Origin: Thermogemmatispora sp042408735
GTDB taxonomy: Bacteria > Chloroflexota > Ktedonobacteria > Ktedonobacterales > Ktedonobacteraceae
Direction: 5' to 3'
Length of the DNA stretch: 64,000 nt
Assembly (NCBI RefSeq): GCF_042408735.1
Contig: NZ_JBHOQV010000083.1
Location: forward strand, 1 to 64,000
Shown one piece after another: positions 26,372-34,648 of this stretch (the first letter of the stretch is position 1; each line of letters begins with the position of its first letter). The position numbers and the translations under genes are program-made. A model generated the notes under the pieces. That model was not told where the DNA came from, did no database searches, and worked only from the letters and a program-made list of their open reading frames with translations.

Positions 26372-27640
26372 TCAGTGGTCGCGGAGGCGATGGAGGACCT
26401 CGCCGGCCTGCTCGACGACCAGGATACCCTCGGCCTCACGTCCTTTCCACTTTTCAGGATCGATGGTCCGTGGGTCCCGGTAGCCGAGATTGACGCGCTG
26501 GCAGCGTTCGGCCTCGATGCCGGTCGCCAGAGTTACCTGGATACGTGGCTGTTCACGTCCAGTGATAGCGTCGTAGCTGCCGGCCCCTTTGACATGGGTG
26601 CTGTGGGCTTTAATGGTGCCGGGGATAGTACCAAAGCGCTCGGGCTGCTTGAGAAAGTAGTCGCGCACGTGATAGCCAACGCGCTCGATCAGGGGGCCGT
26701 GGGTATAGGAGAATTCGCTGATTGTGGGGGCATAGATGATGACCTCGCCGCCGTCGGCCACGACTGGTTCAGTTTTATACATTGCCTTGGCGCCCGTCCA
26801 CAGATCGGGGTAGAGCGGGGCGGCCATCGCCAGCACGAGCTGGTAGGGGCGTGGATGGGTAACAATGTTGAGGCGCGCCGAAAGGTTGGCGGCCGCTTCG
26901 AAGGCCTGCCGGTAGTCGCCGATGTAGAGTCCATGCAGATTCTGCCCCTGCATCACAAGGGCCAGCACGAGCAGCGGTCTGGGCACGAGTTCGGCAGCGC
27001 GGTGCAGCAGGCGGCGTACGGGCGTATCCTTGACTCCAATTGTGTGGAGGCTGGTCACGAGCGCGCCCAGCCAGTGGGTGGTGTTGATAATCTCCGGTCC
27101 GGCGATGCCGGGAAAAAGGTACTTGGCTCCTCCTGAGAAGCCAGCGACCTCGTGTGGGAAGACAGGGCCGCAGATGATTAACTGATCGTAGTCGAGAATG
27201 CGGCGGTTGAGAGAGACAACGATCTCCTCCCTGAGGAGTCCGGCGGTCAACTCCTCGACTTCCTCCGCGCTCAAGCTGCCGAGGGTCTGCAGCATTGTGG
27301 GCCGGTTCCACTCGTGGTTGAAGATGCGCAGACCGGGATAGTAGTGAGCGCGCTCTGCCGCCGATAGACCCACCAGGGCCGTAATGGCGGCCTCGCTCAG
27401 CGGCGGGTGCGTACCAAGGGCAATAAGGTAGTCGAGCTGGGCCACTCGACCGTACAGTTGCTCGTTCAGCAGACGAAACAGGAGAGGAAGGGGCGCACTG
27501 CGCGTGCCGTCTGGAATGATGATCAGAACGCGCTGCCCCCTGAGGGTCACTGATTCGAAGGTGCGCTCCAGCAGTGCGCTCACCTGAGTTGGAGTGAGTG
27601 GCTCGCTGACGCTGCCCTCGCCGAGGAGCATTGAGTCCAT
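26372..27640 (-). CDS. larA: LarA-family nickel-pincer lactate/hydroxy-acid racemase
   Basis: This 422-residue protein has the LarA features. The N-terminal IIPDGTRSAP loop (41-50) and LGTHPPLSE (75-83) form the substrate and nucleotide region. His109, His163, Lys173 (FPHEVAGFSGGAKYLFPGIAG) and His189 (TTHW) reproduce the order of the catalytic and nickel-pincer residues of the Lactobacillus plantarum enzyme (His108, His174, Lys184, His200), with the last three at identical spacing. The lysine would carry the nickel pincer nucleotide. The substrate may be lactate or another 2-hydroxy acid. The maturation genes larB, larC and larE are not in the window. AAAGGAGAG lies directly before the ATG. 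An alternative ATG nine bases in has a better spacing. Confidence 0.85.
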   Translation of the reverse strand: MDSMLLGEGSVSEPLTPTQVSALLERTFESVTLRGQRVLIIIPDGTRSAPLPLLFRLLNEQLYGRVAQLDYLIALGTHPPLSEAAITALVGLSAAERAHYYPGLRIFNHEWNRPTMLQTLGSLSAEEVEELTAGLLREEIVVSLNRRILDYDQLIICGPVFPHEVAGFSGGAKYLFPGIAGPEIINTTHWLGALVTSLHTIGVKDTPVRRLLHRAAELVPRPLLVLALVMQGQNLHGLYIGDYRQAFEAAANLSARLNIVTHPRPYQLVLAMAAPLYPDLWTGAKAMYKTEPVVADGGEVIIYAPTISEFSYTHGPLIERVGYHVRDYFLKQPERFGTIPGTIKAHSTHVKGAGSYDAITGREQPRIQVTLATGIEAERCQRVNLGYRDPRTIDPEKWKGREAEGILVVEQAGEVLHRLRDH

Positions 27641-27832
27641 CTCTCCTTTCCTATAGTAGCTCGATCTCGACTGGGCGCTGCTCCGATCTGGGCGGCTTGC
27701 CCTTCGTCATAGATTGTATCATCTCAGTGTGGCAGAGGGGGTCAGGGAAATCGCAGTCGGGGCCTCTCACTCTTAAGGGGACATGGGAAGGTTCAGGGCA
27801 GAACTGGCGGCTTGTCGCGCTGGCCAAGGACT

Positions 27833-28834
27833 CTAGTTGATGGCGAGACCCTGCCAGCGCTGACCAAGGAGTAAGAGTTCGTCCTCGATCTCATGGAGAA
27901 CGAGGAGTTCAGCCTGCATGTGCGAGATGGGCATGCCACGCTGAGCAGCTTGGCGCAGCCTTTCTAGCACCCGACCCACGAAAGTTGCGGTGTAGGGGCG
28001 CTGCTCTGCTGCCGAGGGCATGATGCCCAGCGCGATCTGGCTGCTGTCAAAAAACTCTTCTGGCGTACAACTCAACGTCAGAAGGTAGGCGTAGTCTCGG
28101 GCCAGGTCGAGCTGAGACTGGTGGAAATAGTTGGGCTGAGTGCTGGCGATCGAAAGACAGCCAGCGACCTTGCTTCCTTGTGCTAAAGGATAAACAAGCG
28201 TGCTTTCGGCCAGAGGCTCGCTGTGCGTGGGGAAATAGTAACTCAGATCGGCGCGGCTTGGCACGATGGCGTAGTGCCCAGTGGCCACGCACTGGCCAGG
28301 CAGCGATTCGGCCCCCAGGAGGAGCAACTCGCGCTCCGGCAGCGAGCGCCAGGGTGGGGTGCCTCGTCCCTGGGTGATGCGTAGACTGCGTACTTTCTGG
28401 GCGCGCGGATCAGGTGGCACGCACTGGATAAGGGTGATTTTCAGGCCAAGCTCGTGCGGATCAAATTGGCTCAGCATCTGCTGAAAAATAAGGTTGCGCA
28501 TGGTTACAGAGCGCAGGGCCGGTGCGCATTCGAGGCAGGTGGTCAGAATGCGGCGATAAAAGGTCGACGGGATCTGGTGGTCTTCACCTCCGACCAATGG
28601 CTTGCCCAGCAGCTCAGGGTTGGCCTGCCGCAACTGCTCTGCCAGCACGGGATGGGCACGAAGGACCGCCTGATAGAGCTGCCGCAGGTGCTCCGCACGC
28701 GGACTGCTCTGCCCTCTGGCCCAGCGCATGATGGTGATACTGTTGACACCGACAGCCTGCGACAGACGCCGAAGCTCATGCACATTGCTGATGGCCTGCT
28801 CTAGCAGCCTCCGCCAGGTCTCCAGCTTTGCCAT
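27833..28834 (-). CDS. HTH-GAF transcriptional regulator
   Basis: In this 333-residue cytosolic protein, residues about 8-55 form a Xre-like helix-turn-helix (LRRLSQAVGVNSITIMRWARG). A GAF-like sensory domain at about 105-260 includes VATGHYAIVPSRADLSYYF and LVYPLAQGSKVAGCLSIAST. The C-terminal 60 residues are helical. A strong promoter (28900-28928) lies 66 bases upstream, and a perfect inverted repeat (28982-29003) lies further up, which could be its own operator. The SDR gene ends 180 bases upstream on the same strand. The ligand is unknown. Confidence 0.75.
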   Translation of the reverse strand: MAKLETWRRLLEQAISNVHELRRLSQAVGVNSITIMRWARGQSSPRAEHLRQLYQAVLRAHPVLAEQLRQANPELLGKPLVGGEDHQIPSTFYRRILTTCLECAPALRSVTMRNLIFQQMLSQFDPHELGLKITLIQCVPPDPRAQKVRSLRITQGRGTPPWRSLPERELLLLGAESLPGQCVATGHYAIVPSRADLSYYFPTHSEPLAESTLVYPLAQGSKVAGCLSIASTQPNYFHQSQLDLARDYAYLLTLSCTPEEFFDSSQIALGIMPSAAEQRPYTATFVGRVLERLRQAAQRGMPISHMQAELLVLHEIEDELLLLGQRWQGLAIN

Positions 28835-28899
28835 AATCGCCTCTGCTTGGGGATTATTGAATGCTGCCTCGTCAGTCCCGATCTGCCTATGACTGTCCT

Positions 28900-28928
28900 A
28901 TTTTAAACCAATCCTGTGTAAATATCAA
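28900..28928 (-). promoter_or_regulatory. Sigma-70 promoter of the HTH-GAF regulator
   Basis: On the minus strand, TTGATA (28923-28928) is separated by exactly 17 bases from TAAAAT (28900-28905), each matching 5 of 6 consensus bases. Transcription would begin near 28893, giving a leader of about 60 bases. Confidence 0.75.
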
Positions 28929-28981
28929 CATGAATCGACCCTCTCTGTGACAGTAAAATAAACTCCGGCTTTGCTATATAT

Positions 28982-29003
28982 TATCGATCAGCGATCATCG
29001 ATA
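28982..29003. repeat. Perfect inverted repeat TATCGAT-N8-ATCGATA
   Basis: Two 7-base arms form a 22-base dyad in AT-rich DNA between the SDR stop and the regulator promoter, about 55 bases above the -35 element. The form and position fit an operator for a dimeric HTH protein. No T-run follows, so it is a poor terminator. Confidence 0.6.
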
Positions 29004-29013
29004 GATGATAACT

Positions 29014-29853
29014 TTAGACGCCGGCGTAAGCGGAGAAGCCGCCGTCGACCGGGACAACGATGCCTGTGACAAAGGCTGAGGCTGGACTCAGCAGCCAGAG
29101 GAGGGTACCGAAGAGATCCTCGGGCTGCCCCAGGCGCTGCATAGGGGTGTGATCCAGGATCCGGCGCCCGCGCTCGGTCAGGCTGCCGGTGGAGGGATCG
29201 CTTAGGAGTGCGCGATTCTGCTCTGTCAGGAAGAAGCCGGGAGCAATGGCATTGACGCGAATAGCCGGGCTGTACTCCTGGGCCATGTAGACGGCCAGCC
29301 AGCGTGTCAGATTGACGACGCCCGCCTTAGCGGCTCCGTAGGCAGGGACGCGCGTCAGTGGGCGCAAGGCTGCCATAGAGGCGATATTGACGATGCTTCC
29401 TTTTCCCTCGGTCGCCATGTCCTGACCGAAGACCTGGCAACAGTAGAAGGTGCCGAGGAGGTTGAGAGCAAGGACCTCGTGGAGAGCCTCGGCCGGTAGA
29501 TCGAAAAAGGGCCGCTCCGGTCCTGTAGAGGCGGCCTCGCGGTTGCCTCCGGCGGCATTGATCAGGATGGTCACGCGCCCAAAAGTGGCCCTGATCTCTT
29601 TTGCTGCTTCCTCGATCGCCTGGCGATCGCTGACATCGCAGGGAAGTGCCAGGACCTCACCACCCCCGTCGCGAATGGTGCGCACGACCTCGCTTGTCGG
29701 ACTGGCATGTCGGCTGAGAAGCGCCAGGCGGACCCCACAGCGAGCCAGCAAGCGTGCCATGCTTCCCCCAAGTACTCCGGTGCCACCGGTGATCACGGCT
29801 GTCTGCCCGGCGATGGTAAACAGCTCGCGCTCTGGGGTGACGTGCTCATTCAT
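29014..29853 (-). CDS. Short-chain dehydrogenase/reductase, sugar-acid oxidoreductase-like
   Basis: This is a 279-residue classical SDR. The cofactor motif is TGGTGVLGG (about 22-30), followed by CDVSD, the NAAGGN loop, a catalytic Ser in IVNIASMAAL and the YxxxK motif in PAYGAAKAGVV. The C-terminal loop has VNAIAPGFFLTEQNR. The extended ..AGGNREAAST loop and a C-terminus ending TGIVVPVDGGFSAYAGV resemble SDRs annotated as D-mannonate (fructuronate) oxidoreductases, a tentative assignment. It starts at the ATG at 29851-29853 with GAGGGC upstream. Confidence 0.88.
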   Translation of the reverse strand: MNEHVTPERELFTIAGQTAVITGGTGVLGGSMARLLARCGVRLALLSRHASPTSEVVRTIRDGGGEVLALPCDVSDRQAIEEAAKEIRATFGRVTILINAAGGNREAASTGPERPFFDLPAEALHEVLALNLLGTFYCCQVFGQDMATEGKGSIVNIASMAALRPLTRVPAYGAAKAGVVNLTRWLAVYMAQEYSPAIRVNAIAPGFFLTEQNRALLSDPSTGSLTERGRRILDHTPMQRLGQPEDLFGTLLWLLSPASAFVTGIVVPVDGGFSAYAGV

Positions 29854-30370
29854 CGGATACTGCCCTCGCTTTCTCCTGTGCTATAGTGCTCTACTTCTTC
29901 TTCAGAATCATCATTTTAGAATCATCAGAAGGGGAGGGTCAGGACCTTCCTCCCTCCTCCGCTGTCCGGTTCTCCCTGGCCTGGCTACAGGCGCGGCAAG
30001 CCACTATGAGCTTCTTTCCCCGGTCAGAGCCGCCTCTCGACTGCGGAAGGCTGTGCTCCAGCTCCAGCGCACGTTCTCAGCACCGCAGTACACACAGCAG
30101 CGTCCCCACCAGCCATACCCGGCTCGGGACTCCCAGCTCTAGCCGTGGAGAGTTGACTGCTTCTTCGTCCAGTTAGCCAGTCCAGCTAGCCGGACCTGCC
30201 TTGCTGAACCTGACTGTCACTGGCTTTTTGCTGAATATCAATTACCACCCATCCAGCCAGGAATACATCCTTTTATTGTCTTTGTCAAGAATTGCGCCAT
30301 CAGTTTTCGAGCGAGCTATCGAAGTTCCTGCCCTACCCTTTTTATCCTTCCATACCGCGGCTCTCTTCCC
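29854..30370. other. Divergent intergenic region with AGAATCATCA direct repeats
   Basis: About 520 bases lie between the SDR gene and the Nramp promoter. Two identical AGAATCATCA copies lie at 29904-29913 and 29918-29927, 14 bases apart, about 50 bases above the SDR start. They could bind an activator or repressor of that gene. The remainder shows no supported gene. Confidence 0.45.
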
Positions 30371-30399
30371 TTGACAGAGGTCGTCTGGGGCCGTATACT
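30371..30399 (+). promoter_or_regulatory. Sigma-70 promoter of the Nramp-Usp operon
   Basis: A perfect TTGACA (30371-30376) is followed after exactly 17 bases by TATACT (30394-30399, 5 of 6). Transcription would start near 30406, leaving a leader of about 175 bases before the transporter start. Confidence 0.82.
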
Positions 30400-30403
30400 T
30401 CTC

Positions 30404-30442
30404 TTTTAAGATAGGGAAAATTTTGATTTTAAATATCTAAAA
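30404..30442. promoter_or_regulatory. Candidate metalloregulator operator at the Nramp transcription start
   Basis: AT-rich DNA at and after the predicted start site contains TTTTAAGATA (30404-30413) and its near inverted copy TATCTAAAA (30434-30442). This is where a DtxR/MntR-type repressor would block transcription. The link to the regulator at 33001-33732 is inferred. Confidence 0.4.
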
Positions 30443-30581
30443 ATAAGTGGGAACGGGCGACGGCTTGGGGCAGGAGCGTGCTCCTTCCTGGCCTGCGGGA
30501 GAGCTGCCAGCGTCAGGAGAGCGAGCAGACGCTCTCACACACAAAGGAACTGCAAGGAGAACATGATAGGAGCAGATGTTT

Positions 30582-31895
30582 ATGCGATCCGAGTTCTCGA
30601 AGATCGTGGTCAACGGAGGGGGAGGAAGCCGGGGGACGGTGCAGGCGGCCAACGAGGTCCTGAGTGGTCAAAGCAGGCGGAGCCTGCTGCGTCGGGTACT
30701 GCCCTTTTTAGGGCCGGCCTTTATTGCCAGTGTAGCCTACATCGATCCGGGCAACTTCTCGACCAACATTCAAGGGGGGGCCAGCTTTGGCTATCTGCTA
30801 CTCTGGGTCATCGTCGCCAGCAACCTCATGGCCATGCTCATTCAGGCCCTCTCTGCCAAGCTAGGTATTGCCACCGGGCTTAACCTGCCCGAGATGTGTC
30901 GCAACTATTTCCCGCGTCCTATTGTTTGGGGTATGTGGCTGCTGGCCGAAATCGTTGCCATGGCCACCGACCTGGCCGAATTTCTCGGCGCTGCCGTTGG
31001 TTTTCAGCTCCTCTTTCACATTCCACTCCTGCTCGGAGGTCTGCTGACCGCTGTAGTCACCTTCCTGATCCTTGGGCTAGAGCGCTACGGCTTTCGACCC
31101 CTGGAGGCCGTCATTAGCGCCCTGGTGGGAGTGATAGCGCTCTGTTACGTTATAGAGACCGTGCTGGTGCGACCTGCCTGGGGGACGATTGCCTATCACG
31201 CCTTCGTACCCCAATTCTCTGGTCCTGAGAGTATCCTGCTCGCCTCGGGCATTCTGGGCGCCACCGTTATGCCTCACGTGATCTATCTGCACTCGGCCCT
31301 TACCCAGGGGCGGATTGTCGTACGTGATCCGCTGCGTCTCAGGCGTCTCTTCCGCTATGAGCTTCTCGATGTTATCATCGCCATGGGGATTGCAGGCTTT
31401 GTTAATGCGGCCATGCTCATTATGGCCGCGGGCACCTTTTTTCAGGCCGGGCTGCGGCAGGTTGGCACCCTTGAAGAGGCCTATCGGACGTTGCAACCGC
31501 TGCTAGGAAGTGCTGCGAGCTGGGTCTTTGCTATTTCCCTGCTGATTTCGGGACTCTCGTCCTCGACCGTCGGCACGATGTCTGGCCAGGTCATCATGCA
31601 GGGCTTTCTCCATCGCCAGATCCCTGTCTGGCTGCGGCGCCTTATCACCATGCTGCCCTCTCTGATCGTCATCCTGATCGGCCTGGAACCGACCAGGACC
31701 CTGGTGATCAGCCAGGTTGTGCTCAGCTTCGGCATTCCTTTTGCTCTCGTCCCTCTGATTCTCTTTACGCAGCGTCGCGACATTATGGGGGTCCTGGTCA
31801 ACAGCCGGCTAACAACGGTTCTGGCCTGGATAGTAGCTGGCCTGATCATTGCCCTCAACGTCTTTCTCTTGTATCAGGTCTTTACAGGAGGCTGA
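30582..31895 (+). CDS. mntH: Nramp-family Mn2+/divalent metal-proton symporter
   Basis: This 437-residue integral membrane protein has about 11 helices. Both metal-site signatures are present: DPGN in helix 1 (residues 55-58) and MPH in helix 6 (230-232, ATVMPHVIYLHSAL). The helix-6 methionine favours transition metals such as Mn2+ and Fe2+. It imports metal with protons. Two ATGs six bases apart are possible. The second, at 30582, is preferred because AGGAG then sits 9 bases upstream instead of 3. The UspA gene begins 4 bases after its stop, and an MntR-like repressor gene lies convergently downstream, together forming a manganese module. Confidence 0.94.
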   Translation: MRSEFSKIVVNGGGGSRGTVQAANEVLSGQSRRSLLRRVLPFLGPAFIASVAYIDPGNFSTNIQGGASFGYLLLWVIVASNLMAMLIQALSAKLGIATGLNLPEMCRNYFPRPIVWGMWLLAEIVAMATDLAEFLGAAVGFQLLFHIPLLLGGLLTAVVTFLILGLERYGFRPLEAVISALVGVIALCYVIETVLVRPAWGTIAYHAFVPQFSGPESILLASGILGATVMPHVIYLHSALTQGRIVVRDPLRLRRLFRYELLDVIIAMGIAGFVNAAMLIMAAGTFFQAGLRQVGTLEEAYRTLQPLLGSAASWVFAISLLISGLSSSTVGTMSGQVIMQGFLHRQIPVWLRRLITMLPSLIVILIGLEPTRTLVISQVVLSFGIPFALVPLILFTQRRDIMGVLVNSRLTTVLAWIVAGLIIALNVFLLYQVFTGG

Positions 31896-31899
31896 TCGA

Positions 31900-32967
31900 A
31901 TGCTAGCAGCTCGCGAGAAAGGAGCAGCTTCGGGCGATCAAGAGCAAACCATCGGACAAGCAGCTGAAGGCAGGATAGAAGCGGGGGAAGGACCTGGCCC
32001 GAGTCCGGATTTCAAAGGTGAAAGGGTTGTTGCTGGCAAGGGGGGGCCGATGAGGCTCCTTGTTCCTCTCGATGGCTCGCGTCTGGCCGAGGCTGTGCTT
32101 CCCAGCGTGATAGCGTTGGCCAGGCACTATCAGGCCGAGGTTGTGCTCCTGCATGTTCTGGAGCAGCGTCCTCCGGCTCAGGTGCATGGTGAGCGCCATC
32201 TACGGGACATTGCCGAAGCCGGCCTCTATCTCGAGGAAGTGGCGGCTCGCCTGCGAGCAGAGGAGCTGGCTGCGGTCGTCCACGTCCATGAGAACCGCGA
32301 GCAGAGTGTGGCGCGGAGCATTGTAGAGCATGTCCAGGAGCTGGCCAGCGACCTGGTTGTCATGTGTACGCATGGGAATGGGGGAGTGCGTGATCTCCTC
32401 TTTGGCAGCATCGCCCAGCAGGTGCTGCAGCAAGGTCCCTGTCCTGTCTGGCTTGTCCTGCCGCGCAAGGATGGGAGTGCACCCTCCTTCAAGCTGAGGC
32501 GCATATTGGTGCCGCTCGATGGGACGCCGGAGCATGAGCCGGGTCTACCTGCGGCCATTGCCCTGGCACGTGCCTTTGAAGCCGAGCTGCATCTGGTCTT
32601 TGTGATTCCGACGCTGGCTACCCTGGCTGGGGAGGCTGCCGTCTCTGGCGTCATGCTGCCCTCTACTATGCGGGCCGTGCTCGATCTGGCGGAACAAGGG
32701 GCACAGGTCTATCTTGAGCAGGTCGTCAGGCAATCTCAGGACCGGGGAGTCAAGGCTCAGGGGGAAGTCTTGCGAGGCGAGACAGTGCAGGAGGTAGCCA
32801 GGCTGCTGGAACGGCGGGAGATCGATCTGATCGTACTGGCCAGCCACGGTCGAACCGGCCTGGATGCGCTCTTGAGCGGCAGTGTGGCCCCTCGCCTTGT
32901 AGGGCGTGTGACCGTGCCGCTGTTGTTGGTGCGCGCCGGCAGCCAGAGCCGGCGCTCTGAGAGCTGA
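31900..32967 (+). CDS. Tandem universal stress protein (two UspA domains)
   Basis: The protein has 356 residues. After a 48-residue Glu/Gly-rich leader, UspA domain 1 begins at MRLLVPLDGSRLAEAVLPS and UspA domain 2 at RRILVPLDGTPEHEPGLPAA. Domain 2 ends with LASHGRTGLDALLSGSVA, the ATP-loop type motif, and domain 1 has the matching CTHGNGGVRDLLFGSIA. The start at 31900 is fixed by AGGAGG 8 bases upstream. It follows the Nramp stop by 4 bases, so the proteins are co-translated. Nramp genes with attached or adjacent Usp domains occur in other bacteria. A role in sensing ATP or stress for the transporter is inferred. Confidence 0.92.
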   Translation: MLAAREKGAASGDQEQTIGQAAEGRIEAGEGPGPSPDFKGERVVAGKGGPMRLLVPLDGSRLAEAVLPSVIALARHYQAEVVLLHVLEQRPPAQVHGERHLRDIAEAGLYLEEVAARLRAEELAAVVHVHENREQSVARSIVEHVQELASDLVVMCTHGNGGVRDLLFGSIAQQVLQQGPCPVWLVLPRKDGSAPSFKLRRILVPLDGTPEHEPGLPAAIALARAFEAELHLVFVIPTLATLAGEAAVSGVMLPSTMRAVLDLAEQGAQVYLEQVVRQSQDRGVKAQGEVLRGETVQEVARLLERREIDLIVLASHGRTGLDALLSGSVAPRLVGRVTVPLLLVRAGSQSRRSES

Positions 32968-32968
32968 C

Positions 32969-32982
32969 GGCGCGCCAGCGCC
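32969..32982. terminator. Small hairpin between convergent genes
   Basis: GGCGC-GCCA-GCGCC lies just after the Usp stop and is followed by CGGGTCGCTTTG on the plus strand. The stem is short and the T-tract weak, so it is at best a modest terminator. Confidence 0.3.
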
Positions 32983-33000
32983 CGGGTCGCTTTGTTCCTG

Positions 33001-33732
33001 TCACATGGAGAGGCTTGGCTGAAGGCGATCGGTCGGATCGCCTTCGTCCTCCTGGAAGCTGACGGTGATCTGCTCGGCCAGCTCGGCGCTCAGGAGATGT
33101 TCGACCGCCTGGCCCTCCTCGCCGACGCGGATGCGCAGCGCTCCGCCGAAAGGAACTCGTTCAATGACGCACACCCGCGCCTCTGGATACAGGCCCATCT
33201 GGCCCAGGTAGCGCAGCTTAGCCGCGTCCTGGTCGTTGACGCGCAAGATGCGAGCAGGCTGGCCCTCGGGCAGGTGCAGCAGAGGTTGACCGGGGCGCTG
33301 GGCGATGATCCCCTCCTTGCTGGGAATCGGGTCGCCGTGAGGGTCAACCGTAGGATAACCGAGGAGTGCATCGAGTCGCTCCTCGAACTCCTCCGAGATC
33401 ACGTGTTCCAGTCGGTCGGCCTCCTCATGCACTTTGTCCCAGCTATAGCCAAGTTCGCGCGCCAGGTACAGCTCCAGCAGCCGGTGGTGGCGGATAACCT
33501 CCTTGGCCTTGCGCTCTCCCAAGGGAGTCAGGCAGACGCCGCGGTAGGGAGTATGCTGTACCCAGCCAGCCTTAGCAAACTCTTTGAAGAGCAAGGTCAC
33601 GGTAGCGTCGCTGACTCCCAGGCGCTCGCTCACTGCCGAGGTAGAGACCCTCTGGCCACGTTCCTGCATGGTGTAGATGACCTTCAAGCAATCGCTGACG
33701 CGCGGGGCCAGTGCCTGTATCGGTTCATCCAT
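33001..33732 (-). CDS. mntR: DtxR/MntR-family metal-dependent repressor with FeoA-like domain, predicted Mn-responsive
   Basis: This 243-residue protein has a winged HTH (about 15-75, VSERLGVSDATVTLLFKEFA), a dimerisation domain (about 76-145) and a C-terminal SH3/FeoA-like domain (about 160-235). Metal ligands can be aligned: Asp14 at the position of DtxR Met10/MntR Asp8, Asp106 at DtxR Cys102/MntR Glu99, Glu109 and His110 at DtxR Glu105/His106, and His83, Glu87 and His102 at the ancillary site. Carboxylates at the two discriminating positions are the MntR pattern and predict response to Mn2+ rather than Fe2+. It is convergent with the Nramp-Usp pair and probably represses it. A TTGCTT-N17-TATAGA pair upstream may be its promoter. 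Confidence 0.9.
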   Translation of the reverse strand: MDEPIQALAPRVSDCLKVIYTMQERGQRVSTSAVSERLGVSDATVTLLFKEFAKAGWVQHTPYRGVCLTPLGERKAKEVIRHHRLLELYLARELGYSWDKVHEEADRLEHVISEEFEERLDALLGYPTVDPHGDPIPSKEGIIAQRPGQPLLHLPEGQPARILRVNDQDAAKLRYLGQMGLYPEARVCVIERVPFGGALRIRVGEEGQAVEHLLSAELAEQITVSFQEDEGDPTDRLQPSLSM

Positions 33733-33922
33733 GCGCTCATATCCCGATGTCTGAAATTTCTAGTGCAGGAAATCTATATCACATCTTCAGCAGGTAAGCA
33801 AGGTATAGCAAGAGACCACGCAGAGGGACGGGCAACCTTGTGCGCCCGCGCTCGGGCCTGGGCATGCCAGGCTGGCCCTGCATTTCTGGCTGCCCGCAAT
33901 CTGCGGAGGGCGCCTGGCCTGC

Positions 33923-34648
33923 TCACCAGAGAGCCAGGAACATAGTTGCCGCCCCATAGAGAAGAAGAGCCGTGCCCATGGCAATATCGCCCAGCGGCTT
34001 GGGCGCGCTCAGGGCGAGGCTACCGATCAAGACGAGCAGGAAGCCGCCAAGGAGGGCCAGACCCTCGGCAAGCAGGCGTTTGCCCAGGCGCAGGCGAGGA
34101 TAGCGACGAAAGATCAACACCAGAGGCAGGGCCAGTAGCTCGCAGGTGCCTATTCCCAGTACCAGGCCGCCCAGCACCGCCTCGGGAGCTGCAAGGAACA
34201 GGCCAGTCAGGCCGAACAAGGCGCAGGCTGCTCCCCATAGATAAAACAGCGCCCCGATCAGACCATCGCCCCAGCCCCGGCGCTGGCGCTGTTGGCCCTC
34301 TAGCGAGGCGGGAGTAGGCTGCGCCTCAACAAGGGGGTAAGGTCCCGACGCTATGACGCTTGATCCCTGGGAATAGGGATCGGAGGCCGACCATCCCGAG
34401 GAGTAGGCGGAGGCCGCGCTCTCCAATGAAGCGAGGGGCGGCGTCAACGATCGGTACTGCCGCTCATCCAGAGGATTGGGTAAGTCCGCAGCGAGCGGAA
34501 AGCGGGCATTGACATAGCCTGCCTCCTCGCCCTGTGGCAGCATCTCCGTCAGATCGGCAAAAGTCTCCGCCAGCGTGCTGCCGCAAAAAGCACAGAAACT
34601 ATTCGCCATATCGTTCTCGTGGCCGCAGCTGGGACAGAATCTTTTCAT
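33923..34648 (-). CDS. Zinc-ribbon membrane protein of unknown function
   Basis: The protein is 241 residues from the ATG at 34646-34648. It begins MKRFCPSCGHENDMANSFC and has two CxxC pairs (CPSC, CAFC) of a zinc ribbon. A low-complexity Ser/Pro/Tyr linker of about 90 residues follows, then four hydrophobic helices in the C-terminal half (LIGALFYLWGAACALFGLTG, LGGLVLGIGTCELLALPL, ALLGGFLLVLIGSLAL, TALLLYGAATMFLALW). The zinc ribbon should face the cytoplasm. A frame extension to 34702 is unlike protein and is ignored. I do not recognise a function. This layout is common among uncharacterised Chloroflexota proteins. Confidence 0.75.
   Translation of the reverse strand: MKRFCPSCGHENDMANSFCAFCGSTLAETFADLTEMLPQGEEAGYVNARFPLAADLPNPLDERQYRSLTPPLASLESAASAYSSGWSASDPYSQGSSVIASGPYPLVEAQPTPASLEGQQRQRRGWGDGLIGALFYLWGAACALFGLTGLFLAAPEAVLGGLVLGIGTCELLALPLVLIFRRYPRLRLGKRLLAEGLALLGGFLLVLIGSLALSAPKPLGDIAMGTALLLYGAATMFLALW

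Noticed and set aside
30406..30575. Possible manganese (yybP-ykoY) riboswitch in the Nramp leader
   Set aside because: Small hairpins are present (GGAGC-GT-GCTCC), but the conserved loop sequences of that class were not recognised.
32992..33945. A 317-codon plus-strand frame covering the MntR-type gene
   Set aside because: The minus-strand regulator has aligned metal ligands and an HTH. The plus-strand frame has no domain.
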